A stretch of 64,000 nucleotides of DNA, from positions 34,234,651 to 34,298,650 of the forward strand of contig OX424558.1 in assembly GCA_949152475.1 (NCBI GenBank). Reading direction: 5' to 3'. Every line of letters begins with the position of its first letter. Position 1 is the stretch's first letter. The notes below the pieces were generated by a model. It saw only the letters and a program-made list of their open reading frames with translations. It was not told where the DNA came from and did no database searches. The position numbers and the translations under genes were made by a program. Shown here in pieces: positions 32,421 to 44,790 of the stretch. Origin of the DNA: Terebella lapidaria. Lineage: Eukaryota > Annelida > Polychaeta > Terebellida > Terebellidae.

Positions 32421-35400
32421 AAAGGAGAGACATTCTTGGAAAGGAAGAGGCTCAGCCAATCTGCTTCCATTTCCTGTAAAAATTGTGTAACTGTGAACTG
32501 TGAAATATGGACACAATACTGTCCTTGGGTCCAGAACGTACGTATTTACAATATGGAACTGAGATAATGAAATTTCCATGTTTTGACAAGGGTTCATTCT
32601 CAAGTTGAACAATGACCTTTTCGAGTTGTCCCATCTTTTGGCATCGTGAGACACAAGAGGATTACAAGCGCGGGTGCAGAGAATGTGATACCAAGGTTTC
32701 TATATCGGTGGCTACTGGCTGGTGACGCCTGTCAGTCACTGTGACCCTGAATCGGGGTTTAGCCCTAAAGATGTCCCCGGATTGTCGTCATCAGTCGAGA
32801 GGGAAACCCTTCCACCCGACGGTCACAACCTTCAATCCATGCGACTCTCCGAGCCGATCTCAGGGTCTAGACTCTAGATGCTACATATTATAGTACAGCC
32901 CCGCGGCTTAGAACCTTTCAAAACTGTCCACAGGAAATTACAGTCCCCACGTAGCTTGCACACTGATTGTAGCTAACCCCATCTTTGTAGCCATCATGAA
33001 AGATGCTAACAAATTGTCGTGTTTTGGATTATGCTGATGCCTCTGCCCCCCCCCCCCCCCCCCCCCAGGAATTAGGTCACTTCCTTTCTATTTCAGAGCA
33101 TTAATAGATTGAGTGGTACTCCTGTCTGTTTATGAGGCCATTTGCCTGATCCACAACCATCCAGAAATTACTTCCAACCGCTGGGTAACAACATTAGAAT
33201 GTTTATTACTATAATATCTGTATTAAAACATAGGTGCTCGTTAGGGAAGGCAAGTACACAGGCAATGAAACAACAGCTTATTGATCACATTCAAAGGTGG
33301 CTTTCTCCAGAAAAGTGCCATAAATGCAGTATTTGTGAGAGCCCACTGAGGGAAAGCATGATGGGTACATTTAGCTGATAGAGTTACGGATTCTCCACCA
33401 ATTTGTACATGTTTCATCTTTCAAGAAGGATTTGTTCATGTTATATTGTGATGAGTTTTCTCAATGATTTATAGCACATGTGATAAAATATCAACTTATA
33501 AGTTCAAATGCATCGAAATAAACATTTGAATCCACACTAAGAACTGCAGTGTACAGTCAAATGTGCCTGCAAAACTTCAGAAATTACAACTTCAGCATTT
33601 TGATCATTTTGCCATGATAAAATTCGGTCAAACAGTGATTGACAGCATTTCCACATTGCCACGCCACTTCCTCATGTTCTTCAAGAAGACAACATCCAAG
33701 AACAGACTCGTGACCAGCTTCCCGAGTGGGTGGAAGGCCACATAAAAGACACGAGATGCCCTGACAAAGTGCCGCGTGGCACGCCACCTGTTGCCATCTC
33801 CGGACAACTTGAGACATGAGCACGGCGGAATCACGCTTCGTCTCCGCGGCGAGGAACGACAGAGTCACATCCGTCACCGGGCGACTCTCATCAAACACAC
33901 GAGGAACTCGGAGCTCTACGTGTTTCCTCTTTGTGACATTTCAGGGGAGATGGCTTCACAAGCACCGCGGACGGACGGACACATGCACAGGCGGACATCC
34001 AGACAGAGGCAACCATACAAGGTCAAGGTCATTAGGAACAGACGCAGTTGTGATGATGTCATGACAGGTAAACTTCCAGGACTGCACCAACGATTCAAAA
34101 GTTCATACACTGATTGTGCTATGCTAAGGATGTAATAATTATGAGTCATTTGGCTATCTTGCTGAGATAACAAGTTGTTGTTGTTTGATAATAGGTCCCA
34201 ATTATGCAAGACTCCCGCCAGCAGAGTGGAGCCAGTTCTAGCAGCGATCACGTTTTTGTGCAAACCAATCAACAAGCTGCAGGCTTCAGCACTACTGATA
34301 GTATTGGCATCTACGGGCAATACTTGTTAGTATTGTTTTTGTGGAAATTTTTAGTTGCAAATTCTTACATGTAGATGTTGTTCTGCGGTGCAAACAGTAT
34401 TCAAATGGGGATACCTTGCAACAATGAACTGTTAATCATCATGATCATGAGAAACTTTATCCTTCCATGGATGATGATCCTACGCTTAATCATTCAATCA
34501 AACATCGAATCTGCATCGATGGTCTACATACAGTACCTGATAATGCCATACAAATGCACCTTCTCCCAGCAGTGATCACAGATATGCTTCAAACTGTTCT
34601 AACAGTTTAAAATCCTAACCTTTGGCAACACAAGAGCATATTACGATGTTCAATCTCAGAACGGGACCAATGATACACTGGCATTATGCTGTTATCATAA
34701 ATACTGCTATTAGATCGGCAAAATGGGCTTTCAGGGCGACTAAAAATAGAAGAATACTACAGAATTCACACAAAACATAACCCGGGGAATGTCAAAAATA
34801 GATGGATCATTTCAAGCAGTGATTTATAAACATGATAAATTGCCGCTGCTACTCAGTCGGCTCAGCACATAATACCGTAGTTTTGTTTTTTGGCCGAAAA
34901 GCCACTGACTGAAAAGTCCATGACTGTGACAATGACACTCCATCCTTGGCTTGGTCACGTATGCCGAATTTAAATGGAAGCTATATCTATCCTTCTGTAG
35001 ATCTATTACCAGCCTTACATCCATCAGATCAATTTCAAATGAACCATTAGTTTCACAATTATATCTAACCCGAAATCCACCCAATTTCAATGTTTTAATC
35101 GTCAAATTATGGCAAATGATCAAGTTCAGGCAAAAAAGCATGTTCCAAACTTTAAAATCCCGGGACCTGTCAAATTAATCCCCCAACGCCTGAACCAGGG
35201 AGGCCAGATAAGCAATCTTGTGCCACCCAGAGCATCCTGAGCTATCGTAACAATTAAACTGTAGCTAGACTGCCGCCATTATCGCTATGGAAGCCCAAAC
35301 CTAAAGCCTGGTCGGGTCATTAAAAGTGTCTTCATGTATTCAGACTTACTTTCAACACCACACAATTAACCATGATTACTGGAGGGTCAGACACATGTTC

Positions 35401-38225
35401 TGTGCAATATGGCTCCTTGGAATTTCAGATAATTTTCATTTCGGAAGAACCGGCATTCAACCATGCAGATTGAAAAGCGGTCACATAGATTTTTGAGCCT
35501 GCAAGATTTACATAATATCTGTCATAGCATAAATAATAGATGTACAAGATGCATATTATTTCTGATAATTGAATGTTTCATGTAAGAGTATTGTGTCATA
35601 CACTTCCGATTCTTTGCCAGAATTGCAGTTTCAAACATTTGCCCCAAAATTGCAAGGTGACATAACCAAGCACACAGTAGTATTTGATAAGTTGCATAAA
35701 TTGCTCCAACTAGAACCCTTGAAAGACAGAGTGTCAACTGAACCAACATTAATCCATCACAGTGGAAGGACTGTCCACATTCTATCTAAAGTCCCATGGT
35801 GGCCGGACCGGACAGTTATAATCCCAGGTTAACTGTTCAGTTCCACCTCGAACTGTCAACGAGTGGTTGCCAACAGAAGGGAAATCTCCGACACAACACA
35901 CAGAGCCCGCCCAAACCTGATTTATTTCCCATCAATTCCACGCTAGGCGCCGGCCCCCAAAAATCATATTTACATCCACGCCCCAGTCTCACCAAATCTT
36001 GCGCACACACACTATACATAACAGTCATATCCCTTGTATACCTACGTAGTCTACATAATTGTCATTCATTATTCACACAATATTATTGTCCATACAGACA
36101 TGATTTCGTCAAATCAAAAACCCATAAGAAGTTTCTGGTGGTAATGAATTGTCGCCCATCATCGGCAGCTGTTGTCCGTTCTATCCAATGTATCACACTT
36201 ACCTGTCCCATGTAATGTGTAAATGCTATGTTCAAAGCGTGTACGTGTGTAGTGTGTACCTCGTGTGTTGTGGTATGCACTTGTTTACACTACGTCAACG
36301 CACTCACCTGAAAGAACAGAAAAAGAAAATTCAATTAAGAGGAGTTGAAGATTTAAGTACATTATAGTTGAAACATGATATACTAGACCCTCTAGTATTT
36401 ATATATTATAATATTTATCAGAAAAAAATTCAATAGTGTGAAAATGTAAAAAATCCAAAATTTTGCTGCATGTTCAGTAATGTGAATGTATTTGAGCATT
36501 GTTGAGTAATATGTGCTGTGAAAGTGCGAACATTCTCACACAAATAACATTTCTTCGATGACCGCTGGGTCCACACGGCATTGGTGACAATTTGTTTTCC
36601 GGGATTTCCAGACTGGGTAATTTCCTGTATTCTCCAAAGATCTTTCATGTTTTGCTTGCTGCCCAAGTTTGGCTTCTAAAGAAGTTCAAACACAAAACAG
36701 CTCAATTCTATCAGACAAGCTTTGATGACCAAGTGGTCAGTATGCAAGGCTGTTCAGGATTTCTAAACAGAATACAACCTCAGGAGTGGACCCCCAACCC
36801 TAGCAATTCAATGCAGACTGTTCAACTTCCAAGTTCCCCAGTATTGACTCTTTATAATGTGGCATTACTGAGAGCATAGAACTAACTTCTACAATCTATA
36901 TGTCAAGTATATCAAGCCTGACTACTCAGATATTGATCTTGATATATTACATACACAATATTACACATGATATTTAGATTCTGGTACAATTCATACTGTT
37001 CATAACTTTACACACAACCCATCTCAGCCTTGATATACACACACATGATTGGCAATATACAATGTATACGCTCTCTCTCTCGCAATGACATACAAGCAAA
37101 GTCATAAAACAAATAATTTCCACATGTCTCCACTGCTCGCTGCTGTGTGGTGTTCATCTAATGAAAAACATGCAACTTTGACATTTCTATGGTGACAAAG
37201 AGCACAGTCTGCCAGGCATAATATGTCCCCCCCCCCCCCCCACCTCCATCCAAAGACGTAGAGGAAAATGACGATCTTTTCCGCATTATGTCATTCCACA
37301 TACGACATATCTAGAGACCGCGGGGTAACGAGGGAACTCATTATTATGATGAGCTTGGCTATTTTGCTGATCCACTTGACATGTCATGGATTTCATCTTG
37401 CTCATGACAGGCTAACTGTGTACCTATCCACTTTTTTTACAACCCCCTCTCCCCGCCCCCCCCCCCCCCCCCCACTTTCTTACATCATTCCTATCACATT
37501 ATATAACACATATATCCGTATTTATGTAGAGTATATAATCAGTACGACGAATTCAAAAGGCAGATTTTATTTCACCAGTACCTGAAATGCATATGCATGT
37601 CATGAATGGCTACAATCCATGAAAACCCATCCCATAAAATTTTGATATGTTCAAAGCACGCACCGTAGAGATAACCTGTACAAGAATGGTACGTCTGACT
37701 TTCATACACCACATCCATCACATCACCCTTGGACCTGATTCCCGCATACCCCCTTCCGACCAGCTCATGCATAACAAAGCTGTTGGAAATCCATCGATTC
37801 TGTCGAAGTGGTGAACAGTCGCCATCGGTTTAGCGAATATTCCCGTACAAATCAGGGTACATCCATGATTGGCCTTGAATATCAGGGAAGAGTGCTCATT
37901 GATCAATATTCATTCGCTGAATTTGAGCCGCTTTATTCCCGTTCCCAAACTTTATGTTTGGAGTTCATAAGTGGAATGGACCATGCAATATTCTGCACAC
38001 AAACCAACCACTTTTGACAATCTGCCAATGACACTTGTGCCACGAGCGGAGGTGACATTTCCCAATATGACAGCCGCTCAGATTCTTCTGTCGTTTCGAT
38101 ATTTTTGCTCCCATGTACAAGTGCCCATGCAGTGGAAATATTAGGTCAACACTCAAGATCCAGGTTAATGGTTGAAATGCAAGTCCATGGACAGCAAAGA
38201 TGGACTCTCAGTTGGTACTCAGTTT
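32421..38225. other. Core DNA of unit 2, middle part
   Basis: Matches 9500-15140 in unit 1 and 51287-52002, 54549-56411 and 57561-60600 in unit 3. It contains a run of 21 C (33046-33066), C runs at 37228 and 37456-37473, and a block where about 60 bp present in units 1 and 3 (near 12170-12230) is missing (near 35130). The frames open in unit 1 around 12000-12550 carry stops here. No gene recognised. Confidence 0.4.
33046..33066 (+). repeat. Run of 21 C
   Basis: Homopolymer in the core; units 1 and 3 have only short C words here (10150, 51894). The length may be uncertain in the assembly. Confidence 0.9.
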
Positions 38226-38350
38226 GGCCCAAGTACCGTACACTGCTCCTTAATACTACTCGCCCACTGAAAACATACCATTTAATCCGTCTGTCACCTT
38301 TTTAATCCTTATTGAATATAGAGGATGGCGCAGGGTATGATACTTGGGCC
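38226..38350. mobile_element. 125-bp MITE with 8-bp target duplication
   Basis: A short insert private to unit 2, with ends GGCCCAAGTA and its near inverse (ATACTTGGGCC at the right). It is flanked by a perfect 8-bp duplication CTCAGTTT at 38218-38225 and 38351-38358. Eight-base duplications are made by hAT, Merlin and P-type elements; the end sequence does not decide which. Confidence 0.75.
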
Positions 38351-39619
38351 CTCAGTTTTTCCACTCTTGTTTCTACTGTGAGTCAATCTCAAGTTACATG
38401 CATTTCGTCAAGTATCCACTTGATTTTGGAACATGCAAAAAAATACCATATCCAGTCATTGATCAGTATGACTATACATGTATGAAGGTCTGTTCTTTGT
38501 TTTGGCTAACTAATAAAGTCTAGTTATAACCATGATGGACAATTCATTATCAATACTAGTATGTATGGTTTTACAGTTGATCTGACAATTCCCAGCCAAA
38601 ACCTTAAACAGAGAGCACATTTACTGATATTTAAAGTTATCATCTTATAAATGCACACCTGGCCAGAGACATGCTACTTGTCACTTGAATGACCATTCAG
38701 GGCCGCCTCACGGTGTCTGCAGGTGGCGAATAATGCCCTCAAGATGACAAAAATTACATCACCTCTCATCACATCGCTCAGCTACTAATTCGTTATATAA
38801 CCACACACTGAGTAGGTTCTTATTAGTTATTATCATAATACTTGGTAATTGACATGATTACATAACCAAGGAAGTTCATAGTTCACCTATCCTTAACACA
38901 CACTTGTCACCTCCTATACAGAAGATAATACTAATGCTGCAGTAATGCATAGAAACTCAGTACTGATACACTGTATAACCAACTCCATTGCCTAGCTTTT
39001 GAAACCAATGAAACATTAAAATGTCCGCACACAAGTGTTATTCTATGTCATGAAAGTCAGAAAAATACAGACAGTCATGCAAGTGAAAGTAAATGACAAA
39101 ACATCATGCGTTTCAAAGCAGTCGCTTAAACTGCAGACTTTTGCACGAGATAATATTTGAATGCAGAATAATATTAAGCAGTTAAATTTGACTCTGCGTG
39201 AATGCATTTCACCCACGATTGATTGTATGGGGGTCGCAGGTTGCGAAATTCTTTAGATCAAAAACTTTCCCTGCGACTGTTTTTTCCTCTCTTCTCTCTA
39301 TCCAGTGAAGACTCTTTACACAGTGGATATAAATCAGACAGATCCGTTCTTTCCAATCAACTCGTATTATGCGATCTAACTGGAACTTCTGCTACCTCAA
39401 AGAAAACATCACCGTGGCAACGTGACAACAATACTCTCGCACCAAGCGGAGAGCCGTCAATTCTCACCAACTGTGAGATTGCTACAGTCCAAAGCTGTCT
39501 CATCAATTACCACAGTAGTGTAGATTTCACTCGTTTGGAAGATGAGTTTACAAACTGACCCTAATAAGGCTGTAAATTGCGTTCTTCCCACGTGCGTGCT
39601 AAATATATGTTACATGTAA
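38351..39619. other. Core DNA of unit 2 before the CCGG-rich MITE
   Basis: Matches about 15140-16402 and 60605-61860. It holds AT-rich sequence and the unit-2 copy of the candidate terminal exon. Confidence 0.4.
39306..39558 (+). CDS. Candidate terminal exon, unit 2 copy (unproven)
   Basis: The same arrangement as at 16101: acceptor tract ending TATCCAG at 39305, one base, then 83 open codons to a TGA at 39556. It differs from unit 1 by, among others, N to D, R to W and S to P, and lacks the early TAG. The unit-3 equivalent is 61559-61811. Confidence 0.25.
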
Positions 39620-40442
39620 AGCTACAGTCACACCGGGACCCCGGATCGCCCCGGATTGTCCCGGACCTAAATCCGGGGTGGTCCGGGAAGTAATCCGTAG
39701 CAGTCCTGGACGGTCCGGGAACGTCCTGGGTGTGTCAGGGTGATCCTGGGCAATCCGGGGAGTGACCCCGGCGTTTTTAAACTGTTTAAAATTGCCGTGA
39801 TGGTCCGTGATGGTCCGTGGTGAAAAGTCAGATCGGGCCGAACCGTGTTGGAACCGTAGTTATACCGTGACGGTCCGGGAAGTACCGTGTTGGCACCGTA
39901 GTGGCTCCGTGGCAATCCGTAGTCATCTGGGAAGTATATTCGGTCCTGAAGAACAATACAGACTGCCACGGACCAACACGGACCACCCCGGATCTCGTCT
40001 GAGGTCAGGCAAACAATGGTCATCAACCCCAAAATACGCTCCTTTTCATAGCAATCGGCTACGATCGGGACAGTCCGGGGTGGTCCGGGGTTGTCCGTAA
40101 TTGTGCCGGGGTGATCCGTCTTTGTGCCGGGATGAACCGGGACAGACCGTGTCATGTCCGGGGTGAAATGGGATGGTCCGTGGTGATCCGTGTAGGCTCC
40201 GGGACCAATCGTACTAACACCGGGGTGGTCTGGGAAGCAATCCGTAGTTATACCGTGTTTATCCGGGTCATCCTTCTTGGTGCCGTGATTATCCGGGGTG
40301 GCCTGCGTTTGATTGCCGTCGGACGACCGTTGACTGAAAAAAAAACGTCATTTCATCCCGGATCACCCCGGTTTCAGTTCGTGTTGGTCCGGGAAAGTCC
40401 GCCATGATCCGTAGTGGATCCGGGGTTGGTGTGACTCTAGCT
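39620..40442. mobile_element. CCGG-rich MITE with TAA duplication (PIF/Harbinger-like?)
   Basis: An 823-bp insert private to unit 2, flanked by TAA at 39617-39619 and 40443-40445. The ends AGCTACAGTCACACC and AGCTAGAGTCACACC (read inward) differ at one base. The interior is built of short degenerate direct words such as TCCGTGG, TCCGGGG and CCGTAGT on both strands, and is rich in CpG unlike its surroundings. Open frames inside (for example minus 39667-40155) are by-products of these words. A 3-bp TAA/TTA duplication is known for PIF/Harbinger; the class is inferred. Confidence 0.65.
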
Positions 40443-43091
40443 TAACATCTATAATGTTGTTTCTAAATGCAGCAATGCAACTGTCAAACATAGGAAGCTT
40501 CTGAATTATCGGTATCCAAACTTAAAATACAATTTTGTCATTGCAAAACTTGTACATCACATATGAATTTTGTTGAAATTATTGCTCGCACAAATGAAAT
40601 TTTTGTTCTACAGAATTTGCTGCACCTATAAATTTCAAATGATTCCCAACCCATGTTAGACCCTGTTCCTCCAACCGCTGGTTGGTGAAAGAGAATGTGT
40701 TACACGTCCCAAATGACCACAACACTGTAGACGTCATCCACCAGAACTGTAGAGTGAACTATCAGCGACCAATTTGCCAACTGCCACCTCCGATGTCAAA
40801 ACCCCTAAATCACAACTTGCAGTCTCACTTGCTGTGGACTCTCTCTCTCACTTGATTCAGCAAAGTCCAGTTCCAAACGAACTAATACAGTGGAAACACT
40901 GGTCAAGTCTGACTGGACAATAAGAGAAGGCAGAACTACAAATCGTGTTGACAGGTCTGCCACTGTAGTTAGATGTGACCTTGCGAATAAATAGGTTGAT
41001 GTGTGCAATGGTAGGTCGATGTGTTGGTCTGATTTCTTGGTGGACTTTGATAGCTACATTGGATTCAGTCTCTCAATGACATGTGACACATTTACTTTGA
41101 AAAGAGCACTTTTTGGCTACCCTTTTCAACTTTTCAAAAATTTACTTTTAATGTCTGAAATACATAATGTATTTCTGCTACTGGTATTATGTACCTCAAA
41201 AAAATTCTTACCAATATCATTGCTTTCTTACTTTTTGAGTTACAACAGAATACAAAATTGCTGCCAATATGACATCATCATATTATCATTGCATATTTAC
41301 TGTACATGTATATCATAATCTCTGTGCAGTTGCAATTTGTTTCCCTCCATGTTTTTCTTTATCGTTCCACTAACCTACACACCGACACCCGGCTGATGTA
41401 ACATTTACAGATAAATCCGCTAGCTGAATACCTGGCCCGAATTATTTTTCATCACTGAACATGTAGATATTGATATGGCTCAAAAATTCCCATAAAAATA
41501 CGACTGTTCCAAATATCAAAGAGAAACACTCAATAGCCGCCATGAAAAAGTAGTTATTTGTCCCTGTAAAAAGCAGAATCAATGGGTCTGGCCTTTTAGC
41601 GGGTGCCAGAAAGTAAGCCAAAGTTGTATCTTTGCAGGTTATCTGCGTGTAGAACAGCCCTGACACAGGTAACAGTCAAGTCTTTCTGATGTCGAGCCTC
41701 GGGAAACTGATGTATCGAGGACGGCAATTTAGTCCAACATCAAGAGTTTGACGGATGGGCAACACTCTACCATATTGTAGGGTATTGCATGCTATATACC
41801 TGAGGATGAGAAGGCACTAATGACAGTGGCAATATCTTGCAATGACTGTGTCAAGCTGAACATGCATTATTAGTAATCTAAGGAGAGACACAATCCTGGC
41901 AAACTAGAGTAGGGCTGGAGAGGCACGGCCTGAACTTCAGCACCATAGTTGGTAGTTGAAGACGGCTGGCTGCAGGAGTTTACTCAGTGCGTTTATAATG
42001 TACTTGACAATAAGCCAGTGTCGCAGTGCGCTCTCTACAAAGGGTTGAGATCTGACAATCTTATGGTCATTATAACTGGGCCCCTTGGTTGCCTACTCTC
42101 TTGCTGTCATATTTTTCTGCATGGTTGTGTAAAAATGTTGCCTTCTATGGCATAATCGGTAACCAATTGAACTAATAGCTATGTCACATCTATGGTATCT
42201 TTTTATGTGGGACGAGATTCGATCCTAGAGTTTTTGTTCCTGATACTGTGTTCTATAAGAGTGCAAGATCATAGAAAGAACTCTATAACTGTGCCAATAT
42301 CGTCCCCAACCTAGACTGCCACATGATCTTTATTGATATATTGTATTACCATAATGCTACTGGTGCCCTATTTCTCTTTTCATTTCAATACAATCAAGAT
42401 AACATTGTATCATATAAACACTGCAATGGTCGCGTGACCTTTCCCGAAGGACATATACATGTAAACTATGCCAAACATGCTGATCAACTCATCTTTGGGT
42501 GGATCAAACTTCCATTGACAAGGAATATATTTGTGACATGTCAGACTCAAGGTCTCAGTTCCCTTGTGGATAGATATTGAATGGGCAGTAAACTACTTCA
42601 TAATGTCCGGGTTTTTTTGGCTCTACTAAATTCAATCTCAATCATCTTCCACGTCACAGAAATGTAATGTTATTCAATCACAATGTCACATACAATAACA
42701 TTGTATTGTGAATATGAAATGAATATGAAACATGAAGACATGAATTTTATGATGCTACAGAACTTGCAGGGTCTATGATATACTGATAAACGAAAGGGCG
42801 TGTTTGTTGTTTTTTATTCGCCGCCGGCTGCAAACATGTCAGTCGTCAGTGATGTAGTTACTCCTGTGTCCACCAAACTGGATTATCAAGGACAACCTCC
42901 GCCTGGTCCTGTCTTCCTCAGGGATCAAACTTTATTCTGTTAGTCCCTGCCCCGGACTCCCTTTGACTGCTACTGACAGTTCCTTGACTGACATGAAACA
43001 GATTGGAGACAAAAGTTTATCCGCATTATTACTGCTGTGCACTTGTCTTCGCGTGGGTGTGTAAACGCATGTAATGTCGATTTTCAGACTA
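40443..43091. other. Core DNA of unit 2, tail part
   Basis: Matches 16403-19073 and 62591-64000. A frame at 42323-42580 (85 codons) is open here but shifted in unit 1 by a small indel near 18400. A frame on the minus strand near 41442-41666 has a stop upstream that unit 1 lacks. Neither is supported as a gene. Confidence 0.4.
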
Positions 43092-43227
43092 CCGTAAAGT
43101 ACCTAATAGAAGCACGTTACCTAATAGAAAGGCACCCCCCTTTTTGAAGATTGGGTGAGTGCGCGGGAAAATATCTATACCTAGAAGCACACGTGAGAAT
43201 AGGAGAATCGGATGAAATTTCATTGTT

Positions 43228-43596
43228 TTACCCATGTACACACACTAGTAAACAAAGCATTGAGGGGGGGGGGGGGGGGGGTGAGGTGCATGGATATGAG
43301 CCTATTGTCATGCTGGACAGGCTGGCTCCCAATGACAGACTGCGATTTAGTTGATGTCCGATCCCTGTTGCAATGATCTGCCCACCCCTCTTCAAAAAGA
43401 AGTGAGACACCCGACTGTTTTCCCTGGGAATGTGTCCCACTACGGACTGGTTTTTCACGACGGCGACGGCAAATCGATCGTGTTTGTTGTCCACTTCCGC
43501 ATCACAAACAAGTTTCTCGCCTTTTTCAGGAGACCAGTTATTTTCATACACATGGAAGACACGAATGAATGAATTTGTGTTTGTATTTCGCACCAA
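43228..43596 (-). pseudogene. HIRAN-like domain fragment captured in a TIR element
   Basis: A 122-codon frame on the minus strand. Residues about 12-75 read like the HIRAN-related domain of many uncharacterised invertebrate proteins: an aromatic FHVYENNWSP start, GEKLVC, then NKHDRFAVAVVKN and the diagnostic VVGHIPRENSR, followed by FLKRGG. HIRAN domains are known DNA-binding modules in helicase-type proteins and also occur in stand-alone forms. After about residue 80 the similarity fades, and the C-terminus is low-complexity proline from the G run. It is therefore most likely an exon-sized fragment, not a full gene. There is no promoter evidence. Confidence 0.55.
43264..43281 (+). repeat. 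Run of 18 G
   Basis: Homopolymer inside the TIR element. On the minus strand it encodes the proline stretch at the end of the HIRAN-like frame. Confidence 0.9.
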
Positions 43597-43810
43597 TGTC
43601 AGGAGACGCCATTGCCGGAAGCCTCAAATGCGCATGCGCACACTGGGCAAGGAAACTTCCTTGTAAACAAAGCCATGTGCGTGCTACCGTAAATTCGCGA
43701 ATTTAGCATTTCTGAAGAGAAGCGCCTCAATGTATGATATTTCGTGAGTTATTAGACGCGCACCCCAGCCCTCCCACTCGCGCACTGCGCGTCTATTAGG
43801 TACTTTACGG

Positions 43811-44790
43811 TATGTTCCAGTCCGTTTTTTTAAAAATGTTTCAGTCCTGATATTTTTTATTTTCTCACTGTCTGAAACATTGTTTAATATCATCGCATAA
43901 AAACATCACACATCGCAGCAAATATGGCTGATCTGTTGAAATAACAAAATCTTCTCTCCCAAATTTCATAATGACAATACACTTAATTCCATATGAATTC
44001 CATATTACTGGTAATTCTGTTGAATAATGTCTTAAAACAAGTTCCCTTTTGCAACTGGTCATCATGCAAGGGTCTTATTCTTGTAATGCTATTTTATTTT
44101 TCTTCTCTTCATAATTAACTTCTGCACACAATTACCTTGATTACTGGTATCAGTGAAGCAGCTTTGATGTGCGAGCCTGTGCCGCATTGTTACAGGGAAA
44201 TGTCAAAGGTTTCAGCCTGGCAACGACATTCTAGTTGCCACGGCGATCACCTTGTCAGAGCTCGGAATAGCTGAGGAAAAAAAATTGCCTTCACCTTTCT
44301 TCCATCACCAACACGCAAAGCTACAGTCAAGATTGTGGATCGCAATGTCAGATATGTTGTCAAGGAACTTGTTTTTCAACAAAATTTTGTTTAAGAAAAC
44401 TTGAAAGATAATATATTAATTTTATGATATATATTTTCATTGAAATTATAATTCAGAAGAAAAGAAGTGATGATGTATTCAGAAGCAAAATGTGCAACAA
44501 TGCATTTGTAATTTTCCTTTCTTGTTGTCTGGTATGACGGTCAGCATGAATACTCTTTGTGTGTCCATTACTCTGTGATATATCATTGCAATCAAAGGCA
44601 GAAATTAAAAGTGAGTTTCGCTTCTTGCAGCTCCACTTGGATCACACGTTACTGGTATTTTTTGCTGGTGATCTATTAGTTCCATATAAACGTTGGTGTT
44701 ACAGCAGTCATTTTCCTGCAGATATTGCATTAGATATACATGTACCATATATCTGAGTCTACTGCTATGTCTGCAATAGCGACATAACTT
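43811..44790. other. Core DNA at the end of unit 2
   Basis: Matches 19074-20092. It is similar to unit 1 with local divergence near 44330-44560. The frame that is open for 71 codons in unit 1 after 19413 stops after 39 codons here. No other feature seen. Confidence 0.4.

Larger units (their letters stand above)
43092..43810. mobile_element. TA-flanked TIR element carrying a HIRAN-like fragment
   Basis: A 719-bp insert private to unit 2, flanked by TA (43090-43091 and 43811-43812). The perfect 19-bp terminal repeat is CCGTAAAGTACCTAATAGA. The empty site in unit 1 is at 19074. The TA duplication points to Tc1/mariner-type mobilisation. The interior contains a G run (43264-43281) and, on the minus strand, the HIRAN-like frame. 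No transposase is present. Confidence 0.75.
20093..44790. repeat. Tandem unit 2 of the macro-repeat
   Basis: Second complete unit, in the same orientation. Its offset from unit 1 starts at about 20092 and grows stepwise at each private insertion. The six insertions total about 7.25 kb, and removing them leaves about 17.4 kb, matching unit 1. By eye identity to the other units ranges from about 90% to nearly 99%, depending on position. Confidence 0.95.

Noticed and set aside
32202-32654. 150-codon minus-strand frame
   Set aside because: Crosses the boundary between element A, including its GGAC repeat, and core DNA; it exists only because of the insertion.
39667-40155. 162-codon open frame on the minus strand, the longest in the window
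   Set aside because: Lies wholly in the CCGG-rich MITE. The peptide is a repetition of Pro-Gly-Thr-Asp words produced by the degenerate DNA repeats; the plus strand is open there as well.
42323-42580. 85-codon frame that reads like a protein
   Set aside because: Shifted by an indel in unit 1; only one unit in the window keeps it and no family is recognised.
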